From Klebsiella quasivariicola (GTDB lineage: Bacteria; Pseudomonadota; Gammaproteobacteria; Enterobacterales; Enterobacteriaceae), in assembly GCF_002269255.1 (NCBI RefSeq), contig NZ_CP022823.1, positions 2,480,001 to 2,544,000 of the forward strand: a stretch of 64,000 bases of DNA. The letters run 5' to 3'. Every line of letters begins with the position of its first letter. Position 1 is the stretch's first letter. Made by a program: the position numbers and the translations under genes. This document shows positions 1 through 8,861 of the stretch, one piece after another. The notes beneath the pieces were generated by a model that worked only from the letters and a program-made list of their open reading frames with translations, did no database searches and was not told where the DNA came from.

Positions 1-277
1 GGATGGCGCGCAGGGCAGGCGCGGTAAGGTCGGCCAGCTCCTGACCGTGAAATTTCACGCTGCCGGCACTTTTCTCATACAGGCCAAGCAGGGTCCGGCC
101 GACGGTGGTTTTACCGCTGCCGGATTCGCCCACCAGGCCAAAAATGGTGCCCGGACGGATGTTAAAGCTGACGCCGTCCACCGCGCGAAGCTCGCCGGTC
201 TGCTGGCCAAACAGGCCGTCTCGCAGGGGAAAATATTTTTTCAATCCATCCACTTCAATGACATAGCGTTCACTCAT
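1..277 (-). CDS. Dpp/Opp-type ABC transporter, second ATP-binding subunit (3' part cut by window edge)
   Basis: This is the N-terminal 92 residues of an ABC ATPase of the DppF/OppF type; the rest lies left of the window. The protein begins MSERYVIEVDGLKKYF and carries a Walker A motif (GESGSGKTT) near residues 50-58. Its ATG overlaps the stop codon of the preceding ATPase gene in an ATGA junction, so the two are translationally coupled. It would pair with that subunit to power the two permeases upstream. The substrate cannot be read from this fragment. The family call is firm. Confidence 0.9.
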   Translation of the reverse strand, partial: MSERYVIEVDGLKKYFPLRDGLFGQQTGELRAVDGVSFNIRPGTIFGLVGESGSGKTTVGRTLLGLYEKSAGSVKFHGQELADLTAPALRAI

Positions 278-1254
278 GCTGTCGCCTCCGCAAATTCGCT
301 ATAAAGGCAGGCGGCTCGATGGCGCTCGCCGAGCAGGGGCGGAATCGCCTCCCGGCAGCGCGCTGTCGCCCGCTCGCAGCGCCCGGCAAAGGCGCAGCCC
401 GCCGGCAGGGCGGCCAGGTCCGGCACCTGGCCGGGAATTGAGTACAGCCGCCGACGCCGCTCACCCGGCACCGGGCGGGAGGCGATCAGCCCCCGCGTGT
501 AAGGGTGTTGCGGATGCCGTAACACCTCCGCGGTGGCGCCCTGTTCCACGATCCGTCCGGCATACATCACCACTACCTGCTTGGCCATCTGCGCGATCAC
601 CCCCAGATCGTGGGTAATCAGCATCATCGCCATCTGGCTGGCCCGCGCCCGGTCGCGCAGCAGGCGCAGGATTTGCGCCTGCACGGTCACATCGAGCGCG
701 GTGGTGGGTTCGTCGGCAATCAGCAGTTTGGGCTGACAGCTCAGCGCCATGGCGATCATCACCCGCTGCAGCATGCCGCCGGAAAGCTGGTGAGGGTAGC
801 GGGTCATCAGGCTGTCGCCGCGCGCCAGGCCGACCTCGCTTAACAGCTGGATGGCCTGCTGCCAGGCGGCTTTCGGCGTGGCGCCGAGGTGGCGGATCGG
901 CGGTTCGCACAGCTGTTCCCCGATGGTCAACACCGGGTTCAGGGCCGACATCGGTTCCTGAAAGATCATGGCCAGCTGGTGGCCGCGCAGGTCGGCCATC
1001 TGTCTGGCTTTCAGTCGCAGCAGATCGCGGTCCGCGAAACGGATCTCACCGCCGTCGATGCGCGCGGCCTGCGGCGGCAGAAGGCCCATCAGCGCCATGG
1101 CGGTGACGCTTTTGCCGCAGCCGGATTCGCCCACTACGCCAACGGTTTGCCCGGCCTGTATAGTGAAAGAGACCTCCTGCACCGCGCGCACGCGAGTGCG
1201 TTCCCCGGCGAAAGAGACGGAAAGATGATTAAAGGAGACTAACGGCGTGGTCAT
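274..1254 (-). CDS. Dpp/Opp-type ABC transporter, first ATP-binding subunit (DppD-like)
   Basis: This 326-residue cytoplasmic ATPase belongs to the oligopeptide/nickel importer family. It shows Walker A (GESGCGKSV), the signature LSGGM, Walker B with LLIADEPTTALDV, and the C-terminal CRYxxPxC-like oligopeptide ATPase extension, represented here by a GCAFAGRCERATARC segment. The start at MTTPLVSF overlaps the stop of the upstream permease (ATGA). The reading frame continues further upstream, but only inside that permease gene. It is the fourth gene of a five-gene SBP-permease-permease-ATPase-ATPase operon. The substrate is unknown; a peptide or organosulfur compound is inferred from context. 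Confidence 0.93.
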   Translation of the reverse strand: MTTPLVSFNHLSVSFAGERTRVRAVQEVSFTIQAGQTVGVVGESGCGKSVTAMALMGLLPPQAARIDGGEIRFADRDLLRLKARQMADLRGHQLAMIFQEPMSALNPVLTIGEQLCEPPIRHLGATPKAAWQQAIQLLSEVGLARGDSLMTRYPHQLSGGMLQRVMIAMALSCQPKLLIADEPTTALDVTVQAQILRLLRDRARASQMAMMLITHDLGVIAQMAKQVVVMYAGRIVEQGATAEVLRHPQHPYTRGLIASRPVPGERRRRLYSIPGQVPDLAALPAGCAFAGRCERATARCREAIPPLLGERHRAACLYSEFAEATA

Positions 1255-2198
1255 TTCAGCCTCGGTTTCATATTGGGATCCATGGCGTCGCGCAGGCCAT
1301 CGCCCAGCACGTTGATGGCGATCACGGTGATAAAGATGGCGATGCCCGGCGGCATCCACAGCCAGGGGCGGCGCTGGAAATCGATCAGGCTATTGGCGGC
1401 ATCCATCATATTGCCCCACGACGGCGTCGGCGGCACCACGCCAAGGCCGAGATAGCTCAGCGCGGATTCACTGAGAATAGCGTTGGCGACGGCCATGGTC
1501 GCCATCACCACCAGAATCGGAATGGTATTCGGCAGCAGGTGGCCAAACAGCCGGCGACGCGCCGACAGGCCCAGCACCTGGGTGGCCAGCATAAAATCGC
1601 GTTCGCGCAGGGAGAGACATTGTCCGCGCACCAGCCGCGCCAGTCGGGGCCACTCCAGCAGGCTGAGCATCACCACCACCATATAAATGCGCGAGTCCGG
1701 CGAAAAATCGAGCTCGGAAAGCATCGCCCCGGCGACGATCAACAGCGGTAACCCGGGGATGGTCATCACCAGGTCGGCCACCCGCATGATCAGTTTGTCG
1801 GTTAACCCGCCGAGATACCCCGAGAGGGCACCGAGCAGGTAGCCGAGGCACACCGACATCACCATGGTCAGCAGGCCGATAATCAGCGAGATGCGCCCGG
1901 CCAGCAGCAGGCGGGTGTAGACATCGCGACCGAGAAAATCGGTCCCCAGCCAGTGTTCCGCCCCAGGCGGTTGGTTGATGCTCAGAGCATCGGTGGCATC
2001 CTCTTTCCACGGCGACCAGACGGGCCCCAGCACGCACCACACCGCCATCACCGCCAGCAGGATCAGGCAGAACATGGCCAGCCGGTTACGGCGTAGCTGT
2101 CGCCACCCCTGGCGCCAGAGAGAGGGGGGAATATGCGCCAGCGCCGGGATAGCCGCCTGCCGCTGGCGGCGACGGGAAGCAAAGTAAGACAGGATCAT
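1251..2198 (-). CDS. Dpp/Opp-type ABC transporter permease (DppC-like)
   Basis: This is a 315-residue inner-membrane permease of the binding-protein-dependent transport family, the C-type partner of the next gene. It has a cytoplasmic N-terminal tail, a first membrane helix at about residues 45-65, the OppC-like LGTDFLGRDVYTRLL segment, and the permease loop near QVLGLSARRRLFGHLLPN that docks on the ATPase. The start at MILSYFASRR overlaps the upstream stop by one base (TGATG). The longer reading frame begins inside the other permease and is not used. Confidence 0.93.
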   Translation of the reverse strand: MILSYFASRRRQRQAAIPALAHIPPSLWRQGWRQLRRNRLAMFCLILLAVMAVWCVLGPVWSPWKEDATDALSINQPPGAEHWLGTDFLGRDVYTRLLLAGRISLIIGLLTMVMSVCLGYLLGALSGYLGGLTDKLIMRVADLVMTIPGLPLLIVAGAMLSELDFSPDSRIYMVVVMLSLLEWPRLARLVRGQCLSLRERDFMLATQVLGLSARRRLFGHLLPNTIPILVVMATMAVANAILSESALSYLGLGVVPPTPSWGNMMDAANSLIDFQRRPWLWMPPGIAIFITVIAINVLGDGLRDAMDPNMKPRLK

Positions 2199-3157
2199 CA
2201 CGACCTCACCCGAATACGCGGATCGGCCCAGGCGTACAGCACGTCGGCGAGCAGATTCCCGACGATCGTCAGCACCGCCAGAAACAGGGTAAACCCCATC
2301 AGCACCGGATAGTCGCGGGCGGCCAGCGAGTCGATATGAATGTGGCCCGCCCCCGGCCAGTTGAATACCTTTTCGGTAATGATCGCCCCGGAGAACAGCC
2401 CCGGCAGCTCGAAGCCCAGCAGGGTGATAATCGGCAGCAGGGCGTTGCGCAGGGCATGTTTGAGGATCACCGTGCGCTCCTGCAATCCCTTGGCGCGGGC
2501 GGTACGGATAAAATCCATTTTCACCACGTCGAGCATACTGGCGCGCACATAGCGCGCCAGGCTGCCCGCCTGCAGCATCACCAGCGCCAGCACCGGCAGC
2601 GCCAGGTGGGCGGCCACTTGTAGCACATACTGCCAGCCGCTCTCGTCGCTGCCGGTATTGGTCATCCCGCCTACCGGTAGCCAGTGGAGATCGACGGCAA
2701 ACCATTTAATCAGCAGCAGGCAGAGGAAAAAGGTGGGGAACGACATGGCGGCAAACACCGCGACGCTTACCAGATGGTCAAACCAGGAGCCGGGCCGCAG
2801 GGCGGAAACCACGCCGACCGCCAGGCCAATGCCCCAGTAAAAGACCAGCGCGACGCTGGCCAGCAGAAAAGAGTTCCAGATGTACTGGTTGAGCAACTGG
2901 CTGACCGGGATCTGATATTGCAGTGAAAAGCCTAAATCGCCGTGCAGCAGCTGTCCCAGCCAGTGGAGGTAGCGGGTGAACAGCGGCTGGTCGAGGCCGT
3001 AGATCGCCTTCAGCTCCGCAGCGCGGGCGGCGGTCAGGGTGATATTGCCATCGATAAAGTCGCCGGGGGTTTTGGCGAACAGCATAAAAATGATGAACGA
3101 GGCCAGCAGCAGCATCGGCAGCGTTTGCAGCAAGCGCCTCAGGATGAAATTTTTCAT
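2198..3157 (-). CDS. Dpp/Opp-type ABC transporter permease (DppB-like)
   Basis: This 319-residue permease has the typical DppB/OppB start MKNFILRRLLQTLPMLLLAS, a first membrane helix at about residues 9-28, and four or five more helices. A family loop reads DFIRTARAKGLQERTVILKHALRNA and contacts the ATPase. It lies 44 bp downstream of the binding-protein gene and is coupled to the second permease. The family is clear; the substrate is not. Confidence 0.94.
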   Translation of the reverse strand: MKNFILRRLLQTLPMLLLASFIIFMLFAKTPGDFIDGNITLTAARAAELKAIYGLDQPLFTRYLHWLGQLLHGDLGFSLQYQIPVSQLLNQYIWNSFLLASVALVFYWGIGLAVGVVSALRPGSWFDHLVSVAVFAAMSFPTFFLCLLLIKWFAVDLHWLPVGGMTNTGSDESGWQYVLQVAAHLALPVLALVMLQAGSLARYVRASMLDVVKMDFIRTARAKGLQERTVILKHALRNALLPIITLLGFELPGLFSGAIITEKVFNWPGAGHIHIDSLAARDYPVLMGFTLFLAVLTIVGNLLADVLYAWADPRIRVRS

Positions 3158-3201
3158 GACGGTCTCATATCAGCCGCCGGTTAACCCGGCGGCCAGGGGA
3201 G

Positions 3202-4905
3202 TTACTTGACGATTTTTACATCCGGCAGGCTGCCGGTCAGGCCGTTGTAGATATCCGGCTTAAAGCCGGTGACGCGGGCGCTGCTGGCGGAAAGGATGTT
3301 GCGATAGCCGAGCAGGATCACCGGCGGATCGTCGGCCAGCACTTTATACAGCTGGTGGTAGATCGGCTTGCGCTGTTCAATGTCGAGCACCGCATTGCCG
3401 GCGTTAATCAGCTTATCGACTTCCACATTATGGTAGCCGGACTCTTTCGCTTCGCTGCTGTAGAAATCCCATACCCCGTCGTGCGGGTCGTTGAGCGTGC
3501 TGGTGCTAAAGGAGGCCAGATCGTAATTTCCGGCTTTGCGCTGCGCCATCAGGGCGTTGAAATCCACCACCTGCGGCTTCAGCAGTACGCCAATCTGCCG
3601 CCAGTTCTCCTTGGCGATGGGGATCAGTGCATCGTTGAGCACCTTCTTGCTCACCAGCAGGGTCAGCTCCAGGCGCTGGCCGTCTTTGGCGCGGATACCG
3701 TCGGCGCCAGGTTTCCAGCCGGCCTCATCCAGCAGCTTTTTCGCCTGTGCCGGATCGTAAGGGTAAGGGTTGACGCCTTCAGCGTTAAAGGCCCAGGAGA
3801 TCGGGGCGATCGGCTCGATGGCGACTTTGCCGTACCCCTGATAGACCACGTCGATCAGCTTCTGCCGATCCAGACCGTAAATCAGCGCCTGGCGCACGCG
3901 CTTATCCTGCAGCGCCGGGCGATGCACGTTGAACTCCACCTGGCTGTAGTCGCTGGAGCCGTAAAGATTAATGTTGGCGAAGCCGAGCATCTTCAGTTGC
4001 TCAATATCGTCGGGACGCGAGGTAAAGGCGTCATAGTCGGTCTCCCCGGTCTGGAACAGCTGGAAGTTGGTCGACGGATTGGTCACGCGGTAGATAAAGC
4101 GCGGCGTTGGCGGTGTTCCACGGTAAAAATGGCTATTGGCATGGAAGCGAATTTCCTGACCGGGAATATATTTGTCGTACACGTAAGGGCCGTTGCCCAG
4201 CGGCTTGCCGTGCAGTGAGCGCAGATAGTCGAGATGTCCCCGCTGATACCCTTTGCCGTACCAGGCTTTCGACAGCACCGGACCGCCAATTTTGGCCAGC
4301 GTGGTGGCGCCTGGCTGAGTGGTGGTCACCTGCAGGGTGAGCGGGTCGATGACCTTCAGGCCGCTGACGCTGTCAGCTTTGCCGGCTTTGTAGTCCGCGC
4401 CGCCGGCGATATTGGCCAGGGTGATGTCGGTATCGCCATCATAGCTGGGGTCGAGCAGGACCGTCAGGGTAAAGGCGACATCTTCCGCCGTCAGCGGTGA
4501 ACCGTCGCTGAAGGTCAGGCCAGGGCGCAATCTGATGGTGTAGACTTTACTGTCCGGGCTGACCGTCCAGCTCTCCGCCAGCCCGGGGACCAGCTTACCC
4601 TGGCTGTCCCAGTCGATCAGGCGTGAAAAGATAACGTTGGTGACGTTCTCATCCCAGCCGTTGACGAAAAAGTAGGGGTTAAAGATCCCCTGCGGCTCGG
4701 AGATCCCGGCCACCACCGTGTCTGTGCGCAGCCTGGCGCTTGCCGGGATCTGGCTGGCGTCGGTGGCCGGAGTGATGCCTTCTTTCAGGATCCCATCCGC
4801 AAAGGCGCCAGAAGAAAATGCCACCACGCCGCCGAGCAGGGCCACTTTTAGCGCCAGGGCGAAGCGGGTTTGTCTGGTTTTTAATCCTTGTTGTAATATG
4901 GACAA
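3202..4905 (-). CDS. ABC transporter substrate-binding protein, family 5 (DppA/OppA-like)
   Basis: This is a 567-residue periplasmic solute-binding protein. The basic N-terminus is followed by a hydrophobic stretch ending GAFADG, a signal peptide with likely cleavage near residue 36. There is no lipobox cysteine. The family 5 body is recognisable from GLAESWTVSPDSKVYTIRLR and DGSPLTAEDVAFTL. It is the first gene of the five-gene importer operon, about 150 bp downstream of the metN-like gene on the same strand. Family 5 proteins bind peptides, nickel, glutathione and opines. The neighbouring SfnB- and MetNIQ-like genes make an organosulfur ligand plausible, but that is inference. Confidence 0.92.
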   Translation of the reverse strand: MSILQQGLKTRQTRFALALKVALLGGVVAFSSGAFADGILKEGITPATDASQIPASARLRTDTVVAGISEPQGIFNPYFFVNGWDENVTNVIFSRLIDWDSQGKLVPGLAESWTVSPDSKVYTIRLRPGLTFSDGSPLTAEDVAFTLTVLLDPSYDGDTDITLANIAGGADYKAGKADSVSGLKVIDPLTLQVTTTQPGATTLAKIGGPVLSKAWYGKGYQRGHLDYLRSLHGKPLGNGPYVYDKYIPGQEIRFHANSHFYRGTPPTPRFIYRVTNPSTNFQLFQTGETDYDAFTSRPDDIEQLKMLGFANINLYGSSDYSQVEFNVHRPALQDKRVRQALIYGLDRQKLIDVVYQGYGKVAIEPIAPISWAFNAEGVNPYPYDPAQAKKLLDEAGWKPGADGIRAKDGQRLELTLLVSKKVLNDALIPIAKENWRQIGVLLKPQVVDFNALMAQRKAGNYDLASFSTSTLNDPHDGVWDFYSSEAKESGYHNVEVDKLINAGNAVLDIEQRKPIYHQLYKVLADDPPVILLGYRNILSASSARVTGFKPDIYNGLTGSLPDVKIVK

Positions 4906-4997
4906 AAGTGCTACCTCATCAAATGATTGCGTGGTTATTTACAATTCATGACGAAAGATAAGAGGCGCACTTCGCCCTGTCTAACACTGAAACGCTA

Positions 4998-5058
4998 TGG
5001 TTTATAACCAATTATCCTTAGCAAAGGATCGGGAATATAATTCCATCTGTTTGCTAAG
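4998..5058. promoter_or_regulatory. Cluster of inverted repeats between the two importer units
   Basis: Three inverted repeats sit within 61 bp upstream of the binding-protein gene. TGGTT-TAT-AACCA lies at 4998-5010 and GGAAT-ATA-ATTCC at 5032-5044. A longer pair has CTTAGCAAA at 5017-5025 and TTTGCTAAG at 5050-5058, which overlaps the metN-like stop codon. The outer pair could form a hairpin ending the upstream unit. The inner palindromes look like regulator sites. The regulator is unknown; CysB or Cbl is a guess from gene content. Confidence 0.4.
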
Positions 5059-6097
5059 ACGCAGTGGTTTCCGCTGGATGAGGTCGGTGGGTCAGAATGC
5101 TGTCCGCCACCCAGCCATCCTGCGCCAGCGCGCTGGCGGCCAGCGGCCCGCTCAGCCGCACCTGCAGCTGGCCGATCACCCGACCCTGAATGCGCTCGCA
5201 GTTGCTGTACAGCAGTCGGGCATCGGCCCCCAGCAGGCGGGCGATATGCTGCAGATTGGGTTCGCGTCCGCTGCTGCCGTCAAAACGCAAGGTCACGATC
5301 TGCTCGCCATCGCGCAGCGTCGGCCCGGCCTCCGGGCGGTCGGGATGTTGCTGGCCGAGCATGGCGCGCGTCACCGGGTGCTGCGGGTTGCCAAACACGC
5401 GCCAGACGTCCCCCTGTTCGACAATGCGCCCGCCCTCAAGCACGCTGACCCGATCGCAGAGGGTGCGAATGACCTCCATTTCGTGGGTAATTAGCACAAT
5501 AGTCAGCCCCAGGCGCTGGTTAATCTCCTTCAGCAGGGCTAACACCGACAGGGTGTTTTCCGGATCCAGCGCCGAGGTTGCCTCATCGCACAGCAGAACT
5601 TCCGGCTGCGTGACCAGCGCCCGGGCGATGCCGGTCCGCTGTTTCTGGCCGCCGGAAAGGCGGGCCGGATAACTGTCGCGCAGCGCGCTGAGGCCCACCA
5701 GCTCAAGCATTTCCGTGACCCGCCGCTGGCGTTCGCCGGCCGGGACGCCAGCCATCTTCAGCGGCAAGGCGATGTTCTGCGCCACGGTTTTGGTGGCCAT
5801 CAGGTTAAAGTGCTGAAAAATCATCGCCACCCGCCGACGCAGATCGCGCAGCTGGCGCGTGGAGTAGCGCACGGTTGACTCACCGTGGATGAACATCTCG
5901 CCGCTGTCGGCATTCTCCAGACGATTAAACAGGCGCAGCAGGGTGGATTTTCCGGCGCCGCTGCGGCCGATGATGCCGAAAATTTCGCCCTGACGGATGG
6001 TCAGGTCAATGTCCTGCAGCGCCTGCACGCCGTTAGGATAGGCTTTGCTGATACCGGCAAACTCAATATGGATCGGTGGGGAGGGGATATGCGTCAC
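5054..6097 (-). CDS. MetN-like ABC transporter ATP-binding protein with NIL domain
   Basis: This 347-residue ATPase belongs to the methionine uptake transporter family. It has Walker A GRSGAGKST near residues 41-49, signature LSGGQKQR, Walker B LLCDEATSALD, and a C-terminal NIL domain from about residue 265, the ligand-sensing regulatory domain of MetN. It is the last gene of the sfnB-metI-metQ-metN-like unit and not the housekeeping metNIQ locus, which lies elsewhere in enterobacteria. A thioether or other reduced organosulfur substrate is inferred from the SfnB-like neighbour. No MetJ box (repeats of AGACGTCT) was seen upstream of the unit. Confidence 0.9.
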   Translation of the reverse strand: MTHIPSPPIHIEFAGISKAYPNGVQALQDIDLTIRQGEIFGIIGRSGAGKSTLLRLFNRLENADSGEMFIHGESTVRYSTRQLRDLRRRVAMIFQHFNLMATKTVAQNIALPLKMAGVPAGERQRRVTEMLELVGLSALRDSYPARLSGGQKQRTGIARALVTQPEVLLCDEATSALDPENTLSVLALLKEINQRLGLTIVLITHEMEVIRTLCDRVSVLEGGRIVEQGDVWRVFGNPQHPVTRAMLGQQHPDRPEAGPTLRDGEQIVTLRFDGSSGREPNLQHIARLLGADARLLYSNCERIQGRVIGQLQVRLSGPLAASALAQDGWVADSILTHRPHPAETTAS

Positions 6098-6149
6098 GAT
6101 GATACGCTCCGTTAGCCCGGGCAGCGGCTGACGCCGCTGCCCGCGGTGA

Positions 6150-6926
6150 TTAGAATCCAGGTAAAATTTTGCCCTGATAACGCGTCAGGATGAACTGACG
6201 AACCGCGTCCGAATGCAGCGCTTGCGCCAGCTTCTGAATGCCCGGATCCTGAATATTGTCCGGGCGCGCCACCAGATATTCGACGTACAGATCGCTGCCT
6301 TTTTCCACCAGCAACGCTTTATCGGTATCAATGCCGGCCTCCAGCGCATAGTTGGCGAAGATAAAGGCCAGGTCGACCTGCTTCACCGCCCGCGCCAGCA
6401 TGGCGCCCTCCAGTTCGCGGATCTTAAAGTGATGCGGGTTGCTGGTGATGTCCCTGGTTGCCGATTGCGGATTGTGCGGATCTTTGAGGGTAATCAGCCC
6501 GGCGTTGCTTAACATCACCAGCGCGCGGCCGGTGTTCACCGGATCGTTAGGGATGGCGATCGTGGCGCCGTCAGGCACCGCGGCGAGGGTCGTGTATTTG
6601 CTGGAGTAGGCGCCGAAGGGCTCGATATGCACCCCGACCACCGGCACAAGGTTGGTGTGGCGGGTCTGGTTGTAGTTATCGAGAAACGGACGGTACTGGT
6701 AGTAGTTGGCGTCGAGGTGTTTCTCCGCCAGCTGCTGGTTAGGCTGAATAAAATCGTTAAACACTTTGACCTGTAAGTCGACGCCTTCCTTTGCCAGCAC
6801 CGGCTTCACAAATTCAAGGATTTCCGCATGCGGTACCGGGGTGGCGCCGACGATCAGCGTCTCGTTAGCCAGCGCTGCGGTGGAGAAGAGGGCCAGCAGT
6901 CCGGCGGCAATAATGGATTTTTTCAT
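6150..6926 (-). CDS. MetQ/NlpA-family substrate-binding protein
   Basis: This is a 258-residue binding protein of the MetQ/NlpA family. Family features include TPVPHAEILEFVKPVLAKEG, the NANYYQ-like segment ANYYQYRPFLDNY, and the PNDPVNTGRAL segment. The signal peptide ends FSTAALANE and has no lipobox cysteine, so it should be a soluble periplasmic protein. E. coli MetQ, by contrast, is lipid-anchored. It lies 52 bp upstream of the metN-like gene and 32 bp downstream of the permease gene. Confidence 0.9.
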   Translation of the reverse strand: MKKSIIAAGLLALFSTAALANETLIVGATPVPHAEILEFVKPVLAKEGVDLQVKVFNDFIQPNQQLAEKHLDANYYQYRPFLDNYNQTRHTNLVPVVGVHIEPFGAYSSKYTTLAAVPDGATIAIPNDPVNTGRALVMLSNAGLITLKDPHNPQSATRDITSNPHHFKIRELEGAMLARAVKQVDLAFIFANYALEAGIDTDKALLVEKGSDLYVEYLVARPDNIQDPGIQKLAQALHSDAVRQFILTRYQGKILPGF

Positions 6927-6958
6927 GATCGTGATTTCCTGAAACCTGGAGGAGTAAG

Positions 6959-7633
6959 TTATTTGCGGCTGACGTAGCGCACCAGGCGGTCGCCGCTCAT
7001 TTGCAGAAGCTGTACCAGCGCAATCAGCATCAGGACGGTGACCACCATCACGTCAGTCTGAAAGCGCTGATAACCAAAACGAATGGCCAGATCGCCCAGC
7101 CCGCCGCCGCCGATTACCCCGGCCATCGAGGTGTAGTCGACCAGCAAAATGGCCGTCACGGTTACGGCGGCGATCAGCCCGGCCCGCGACTCCGGCAGCA
7201 GGGTGTGCCAGATAAGCTGCCAGGTGCTGCCGCCCATCGACCAGCTGGCTTCCACCAGGCCGTGCTCCACCTCGCGCAGGGCGGTTTCCACCAGCCGGGC
7301 GAAGAACGGGGCGCAGCCGGCGACCAGCGGCGGGATGGTCCCTGCCACCCCCAGCGAGGTGCCGGTTAGCAACGTGGTCACCGGGATCATTACGATAAGT
7401 AAAATGATAAACGGCAGGGATCGCAGCACGTTGACGCACAATGACAGCAGCCGGTAAAGGCGCGGGGCATACAGCAAACGCGGCTCGCCGGTGAGATAGA
7501 GCACAATCCCCAGCGGAAGCCCAATCAGCACGGTCCAGCCCAGCGACCAGGCCAGCATAGTGAGGGTGTCGAGGGCGGCCTGGGCCACATCGCTCCAGTC
7601 GATTTGCGCGAAAAACGCCAGCAGACTCGTCAT
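6959..7633 (-). CDS. MetI-like ABC transporter permease
   Basis: This permease of about 224 residues has five predicted helices and the MetI-type coupling loop EVEHGLVEASWSMGGSTWQL. The chosen start, MTSLLAFFAQIDW, has GGAA about 6 bases upstream and lies one base past the upstream gene's stop. An alternative ATG 15 bases earlier (7648) would overlap that gene. The gene order here is I-Q-N, unlike the usual N-I-Q. Confidence 0.9.
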   Translation of the reverse strand: MTSLLAFFAQIDWSDVAQAALDTLTMLAWSLGWTVLIGLPLGIVLYLTGEPRLLYAPRLYRLLSLCVNVLRSLPFIILLIVMIPVTTLLTGTSLGVAGTIPPLVAGCAPFFARLVETALREVEHGLVEASWSMGGSTWQLIWHTLLPESRAGLIAAVTVTAILLVDYTSMAGVIGGGGLGDLAIRFGYQRFQTDVMVVTVLMLIALVQLLQMSGDRLVRYVSRK

Positions 7634-7634
7634 A

Positions 7635-8861
7635 TCAGTTCCAGTCATGTCGTTGCGGGCGAATACCGTTCAGCACCCAGTTGCCCAGCAGCTGATACTT
7701 CCAGCGAACCGGGTCGTGCAGGGTATGCACCCGGGCGTTGCGCCAGTGACGGTCGAGGTTGAGCGACTCACCGGTAGCGCGCGTCCCCCCCAGCTCAAAC
7801 AGGCGGCTGGCGGCCTCCAGCGCCACTTCGGTGGTCCAGATTTTGGCGCGGGCAACCGCCAGCGAGGCCTCGGCGACGTGCTCCTCGCTGAGGTCATTTT
7901 TATAGCGGTCGAGCACCCGTCCCGCCCGTTCCAGCAGCGCGTCGGCGGCGGCAAGACGGCTGTCCAGCTGGCCGATATGGTAGATAGTCAGCGGATCGTC
8001 GCTCGCCCGCTCCACACCGGCGTCGATCCACGGCCGGGCGCGGTCGCGCACGAACGCCACGGTATCGTCCAGCGCTGCACGGGCGATACCGGCGTCTATC
8101 GCCGCGGTGGTCAGCTGGGCGAAGGGGCCGGCGAGGGTCGGGCTGGCGTAAGACTTCCAGGTTGGAAAAAGGTGGAAAGGATTAACCGGAAGATTGTCGG
8201 CCAGTACGGTGCCGCTGGCGGTGGTGCGCTGACCGAGGCACGCCCAGTCATTGACCACCGTCAGTCCAGGGCTGTCGTGCGGCACGAAAGCGAGCTGGGC
8301 GCGTTCGTCGGCGTCCAGCGCCAGAATGCCAATCCAGTGGGCGTACAGCGAGCCGGTGCAGTAGCCTTTACGGCCATTGATCCGCAGGCCCCCGGCGCCT
8401 TCCTCGATACGGGTACGAATATCGAGCACCGTTTTCCCTCCAGTTTCCGACAGGGCATTGGCGAAGCGATAGCCCTGCAATACCTGGGCGAAAAAAAACG
8501 CCTGCTGCTCGTCGCTGCCCTGCAGACGAATGTCCTCCAGCAGGCAGTAGTGGTTCTGGGGGATCTGGCCTAACGACGGATCGGCCGCGGAGACAATGGC
8601 GATAACCTGCGCCAAAGTCGCGGCCGAAACCTCGGCGCCGCCAAAGCGGCGTGGTACCGTGATGCCCCACAGTCCGCTGTTGGAATAGGTGTTGACGATC
8701 TCCGCCGGAACGATACCCGTGCGGTCGCGCTCGGCGGCGCCGGGTTTAAGCACGGCGGCGATCTCATGGGCGATGGCAAGGGCTTCCGCATCGCTGGCAA
8801 TAATATGCGCCTGCGGCGTGGACTGGGTGTAAGGCAGAGCGGGTGAACTGGCTGACATCAT
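7635..8861 (-). CDS. SfnB-family sulfur acquisition oxidoreductase (acyl-CoA dehydrogenase fold)
   Basis: This 408-residue flavin enzyme has the acyl-CoA dehydrogenase fold and resembles SfnB and the DszC-type monooxygenases. An N-terminal helical domain (EIVNTYSNSGLWGITVPRRFGG) is followed by the middle beta domain (GLRINGRKGYCTGS) and a C-terminal four-helix domain ending LNRHWRNARVHTLHDP-like (LDRHWRNARVHTLHDP). Relatives use reduced flavin to oxygenate sulfones or thiophenes so that sulfur can be released. It is the first gene of the MetNIQ-like transporter unit, which suggests it acts on the imported compound. The exact substrate is not readable. Confidence 0.85.
   Translation of the reverse strand: MMSASSPALPYTQSTPQAHIIASDAEALAIAHEIAAVLKPGAAERDRTGIVPAEIVNTYSNSGLWGITVPRRFGGAEVSAATLAQVIAIVSAADPSLGQIPQNHYCLLEDIRLQGSDEQQAFFFAQVLQGYRFANALSETGGKTVLDIRTRIEEGAGGLRINGRKGYCTGSLYAHWIGILALDADERAQLAFVPHDSPGLTVVNDWACLGQRTTASGTVLADNLPVNPFHLFPTWKSYASPTLAGPFAQLTTAAIDAGIARAALDDTVAFVRDRARPWIDAGVERASDDPLTIYHIGQLDSRLAAADALLERAGRVLDRYKNDLSEEHVAEASLAVARAKIWTTEVALEAASRLFELGGTRATGESLNLDRHWRNARVHTLHDPVRWKYQLLGNWVLNGIRPQRHDWN

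Noticed and set aside
3355..4218. Plus-strand open frame of 287 codons
   Set aside because: It is antisense to the family 5 binding-protein gene, whose protein sequence is clearly conserved. No ribosome site or family is seen.
7560..8573. Plus-strand open frame of 337 codons
   Set aside because: It is a shadow of the SfnB-like and MetI-like genes in GC-rich DNA; the composition is typical of antisense frames.
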